DNA of 64,000 nt. Source: Listeria innocua (GTDB taxonomy: Bacteria > Bacillota > Bacilli > Lactobacillales > Listeriaceae). Below, one piece after another: positions 61,608 to 64,000 of the stretch; positions within the stretch are counted from its first letter, which is position 1; the number at the start of each line of letters is the position of its first letter. The translations under genes were made by a program, and so were the position numbers. The DNA is taken from assembly GCF_028596125.1 (NCBI RefSeq), contig NZ_CP117229.1, forward strand, positions 356,001 through 420,000, written 5' to 3'. The notes beneath the pieces were generated by a model. It worked only from the letters and a program-made list of their open reading frames with translations. It was not told the origin of the DNA and ran no database searches.

Positions 61608-64000
61608 ATGGTTAAAGCACATATTGTGAACCATACGCATTGGGACCGAGAGTGGTATTTCACCTCGGTCGATGCACTGGTTCTAAGTGAACAACTTTTT
61701 ACAGAAGTAATTGACGAATTGAAAAAGCACCCAGAAGCAAACTTTGTACTTGATGGGCAGTTGTCGATTTTAGATGATTATGTCGCACTGTATCCGGAAA
61801 AATTAGCGGATATTAAACAGCTGATTGCGGATAAACAACTTTTCATTGGACCATGGTTTACACAAACAGATGCCTTTTTCGCGCATGGTGAGTCAATTTT
61901 GCGCAATGCGATGATTGGGATTTTTGATAGTAAAAAATACGGCGACTACATGAAAATAGGTTATTTGTCAGATACATTTGGCTTTAATGCTCAAATGCCG
62001 ACTTTACTTGAGCATGCTGGCTTTGATAATGTGATTTTCTGGCGTGGGATTCATCTTGGTGAACATGTTGCGTCTCCGTATTTTAAATGGCAAGGACTTG
62101 GCGAAGAAGCGTCTATCTATGCGATTAACATGCCACAAGGATACGGCACAGGGATGCTTCTGGAACCAACTTCGGCATACGTGGATGGGCGCCTTGATCC
62201 AGCGATTGATTTTATCGAAAAATATAGTAAAACGACCGAAGTATTAATTCCATCTGGAAACGATCAGCTGAATATTATTAGCAATTTTGCCGAGAAATTA
62301 GCAGAAATCAACAAGATGGGACGCCATGATTATCAACTTAGCACCTATCAAGATTTTATTCAATATGTAAAAGAGTTACCAGATTTAGAAGAATATCGCG
62401 GCGAATTCAGAAGTCCGGTGCTTGCGCGAGTGCATAAAACCATTGGCTCCAGCCGAATGAATATTAAGCTAAAAAGCGCGTCACTCGAGCAAAAACTGCT
62501 AACACGTATTGAGCCACTTCTTGTTATTGCTAAAGCATCTGGAATTGCCATTAGCGAACGGTTACTAATGCATACGTGGAAGAAACTCCTAGAAGGTCAA
62601 GCGCACGATAGCTTGGCGGGCTGCGTTTCTGATCCAGTTGCCGAAGATATTTTGCACCGGATGAAAGAAGCTGACGAACTATGCGATAGTATTGAAAACA
62701 CGATTGTGAAAAAAATTGCTGATGATTTGTCACTTGCCGCGAACGAAATTATCATTTTTAATACGGATTTACATGATTTTGACGGATATAAAGAAATACA
62801 AGTAGTAACTGAGCATAAAAACATCCATTTCCCAGCGTTTCCGGACGCAACGATTGTCCAAGAAGAGTTCATTCCATCGCGCGAAAATGTGCTAGAAGAA
62901 ACACCAGCCGGAAACCGGTTTATTGAAGAACCTGGCTACTATGTGCTTCAAGTGCGCGTCAAAGTGGAGCTTCCAGGCCTTGGTTACCGCGTGATTGCTT
63001 TTGAGGAGAATGACCGCGAACTGGATTCGATGATTGCTTCCAATGATGTGGCAATCACGAATGATTTCTACAAAATCACTTTTGAAAATGGCGAAATTGT
63101 TCTTGAAAAACCAAACGGCGAACGCCTGACTTCTTTCATTACGCTAGAGGATGACGTGAATGCAGGTGATACGTATGATTATTCACCACTAGCTGGGGAT
63201 GTTGCAGAGCTGTTCACTTTTTCCACAGCAAATACAGAGAAATCGAGTGAAGTCGAACGTTTAATTTTAACAGGAAAAAGCGATTTCCCGCTTGATCGTT
63301 TGACGAAAGAAGGGCACGGCGACCTGCAAATCAAACTCATTTTAGAGGTGAAAAAAGGTAGCGAACTGCTGGATGTTAAAGTTGAAGTAGATAACCAAAT
63401 TAAAAATCACCGTCTACGCTTAAAAGTAAACACAGGTGTGAAAACAGACTACAATATCGCCTCACTTCCATTCGGATATATCGAGAGAAAACCAGTTGTA
63501 CCAGCGAATTGGCAAGAAACATATAGCGAAATGCCAATCGACATCGAACCACTGGAACAAAGCGTGACGCTAACAAATGAAGCAGAAAGTTGTACCATTT
63601 TCACACAGGGCGTTAAAGAATACCAGCAATTGGATCAACATTTAGCGCTGACATTACTCGCAACAACCGGACAACTCGGAAAACCTGACTTAGCTTACCG
63701 TCCAGGCCGAGCATCAGGCGACACAACGAAAAAAGGTCACGTGCTCATCGAAACAGAAGGTGCGCAGTTACTTGGTAAACATGAATTCACACTAGCCATC
63801 TATCTTGGCGACGGAGCTTTCGATGAACATAAAACCGCTGAACGAACAAAAGCGTTCAACCAAGCAAACGTATCTTATCAACGCCAACCGTTCAATCACT
63901 TTTTACATCGCTTGGATAATAAAATCCAGAAAACAGAACGGAAATTAGGCGCGAAGCAAACATTAGGTATGTTGAATTTACCGAAAGAATACTTAGTTTC
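61608..64000 (+). CDS. GH38 alpha-mannosidase (3' end outside the window)
   Basis: Open from ATG 61608 (ACGGAGGT upstream) to the window edge, 797 codons; about 70 more are expected from the paralogue. Zinc motif HTHWDREW (His9, His11, Asp13), probable nucleophile Asp122 in LSDTFGFNAQMP, and GQAHDSLAGCVSDPVAEDI are present. It should cleave a phosphorylated alpha-mannoside imported by the preceding PTS. It differs considerably from the paralogue at 37289, so the two operons may use different sugars. Confidence 0.92.
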   Translation, partial: MVKAHIVNHTHWDREWYFTSVDALVLSEQLFTEVIDELKKHPEANFVLDGQLSILDDYVALYPEKLADIKQLIADKQLFIGPWFTQTDAFFAHGESILRNAMIGIFDSKKYGDYMKIGYLSDTFGFNAQMPTLLEHAGFDNVIFWRGIHLGEHVASPYFKWQGLGEEASIYAINMPQGYGTGMLLEPTSAYVDGRLDPAIDFIEKYSKTTEVLIPSGNDQLNIISNFAEKLAEINKMGRHDYQLSTYQDFIQYVKELPDLEEYRGEFRSPVLARVHKTIGSSRMNIKLKSASLEQKLLTRIEPLLVIAKASGIAISERLLMHTWKKLLEGQAHDSLAGCVSDPVAEDILHRMKEADELCDSIENTIVKKIADDLSLAANEIIIFNTDLHDFDGYKEIQVVTEHKNIHFPAFPDATIVQEEFIPSRENVLEETPAGNRFIEEPGYYVLQVRVKVELPGLGYRVIAFEENDRELDSMIASNDVAITNDFYKITFENGEIVLEKPNGERLTSFITLEDDVNAGDTYDYSPLAGDVAELFTFSTANTEKSSEVERLILTGKSDFPLDRLTKEGHGDLQIKLILEVKKGSELLDVKVEVDNQIKNHRLRLKVNTGVKTDYNIASLPFGYIERKPVVPANWQETYSEMPIDIEPLEQSVTLTNEAESCTIFTQGVKEYQQLDQHLALTLLATTGQLGKPDLAYRPGRASGDTTKKGHVLIETEGAQLLGKHEFTLAIYLGDGAFDEHKTAERTKAFNQANVSYQRQPFNHFLHRLDNKIQKTERKLGAKQTLGMLNLPKEYLV

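Overview
The window reads as a chromosome segment of a low-G+C Gram-positive, almost certainly Listeria (L. monocytogenes or a very close relative). The gene order matches what I remember of the Listeria core: a Fur-boxed fepCAB haem/iron operon, iolABCD, ltrA, the floA module, a P60-like secreted hydrolase, proC, pit, the rifampin phosphotransferase rph and the peptidoglycan deacetylase pgdA. A sigC-lstR-SEDS cluster is also present, which the literature ties to L. monocytogenes lineage II. No rRNA, tRNA, CRISPR array, transposase or integrase was seen.

Layout. 0-5.2 kb: a WYL-type regulator behind a 39-bp near-perfect palindrome, then fepC-fepA-fepB under a strong promoter with a Fur box. 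5.2-12.7 kb: Nudix, YebC-like and PhnA-like genes, a GntR regulator divergent from a 6-phospho-beta-glucosidase/cellobiose-type PTS operon, and a WYL regulator divergent from a GyrI-like ligand-binding protein. 12.9-15.9 kb: a type VII secretion LXG toxin cassette (two small helical partners, LXG toxin, multi-pass immunity candidate). 15.9-22.1 kb: iolR-like repressor divergent from iolABCD. 22.2-29.0 kb: core housekeeping genes (frataxin-like, ltrA, ung, nfeD-floA, NlpC/P60, GNAT, proC).

29.0-34.7 kb is the most unusual part. Three tandem, nearly identical 33-codon leaderless peptide genes, each with its own Shine-Dalgarno, are followed by a terminator, an IPKTG-anchored surface protein, a FadR-type GntR regulator, a MacAB/YknXYZ-like exporter (short adaptor, ATPase, FtsX permease) and a 47-residue ORF. 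I read this as a secreted small-peptide system (leaderless bacteriocin-like or phenol-soluble-modulin-like) with its own export/immunity pump.

34.7-41.9 kb and 57.7-64.0 kb hold two paralogous fructose-family PTS/alpha-mannosidase operons whose PRD regulator gene sits at opposite ends. Between them lie small membrane proteins, a Pit phosphate transporter, rph, a probable ~130-nt sRNA (position and size fit Rli27), a TolA-like coiled-coil protein, a ZIP transporter, pgdA, a HAD phosphatase, sigC with a visible ECF-type promoter, and a GRP-type sugar transporter. The last gene (alpha-mannosidase) runs off the right edge; the first (minus strand) runs off the left edge.
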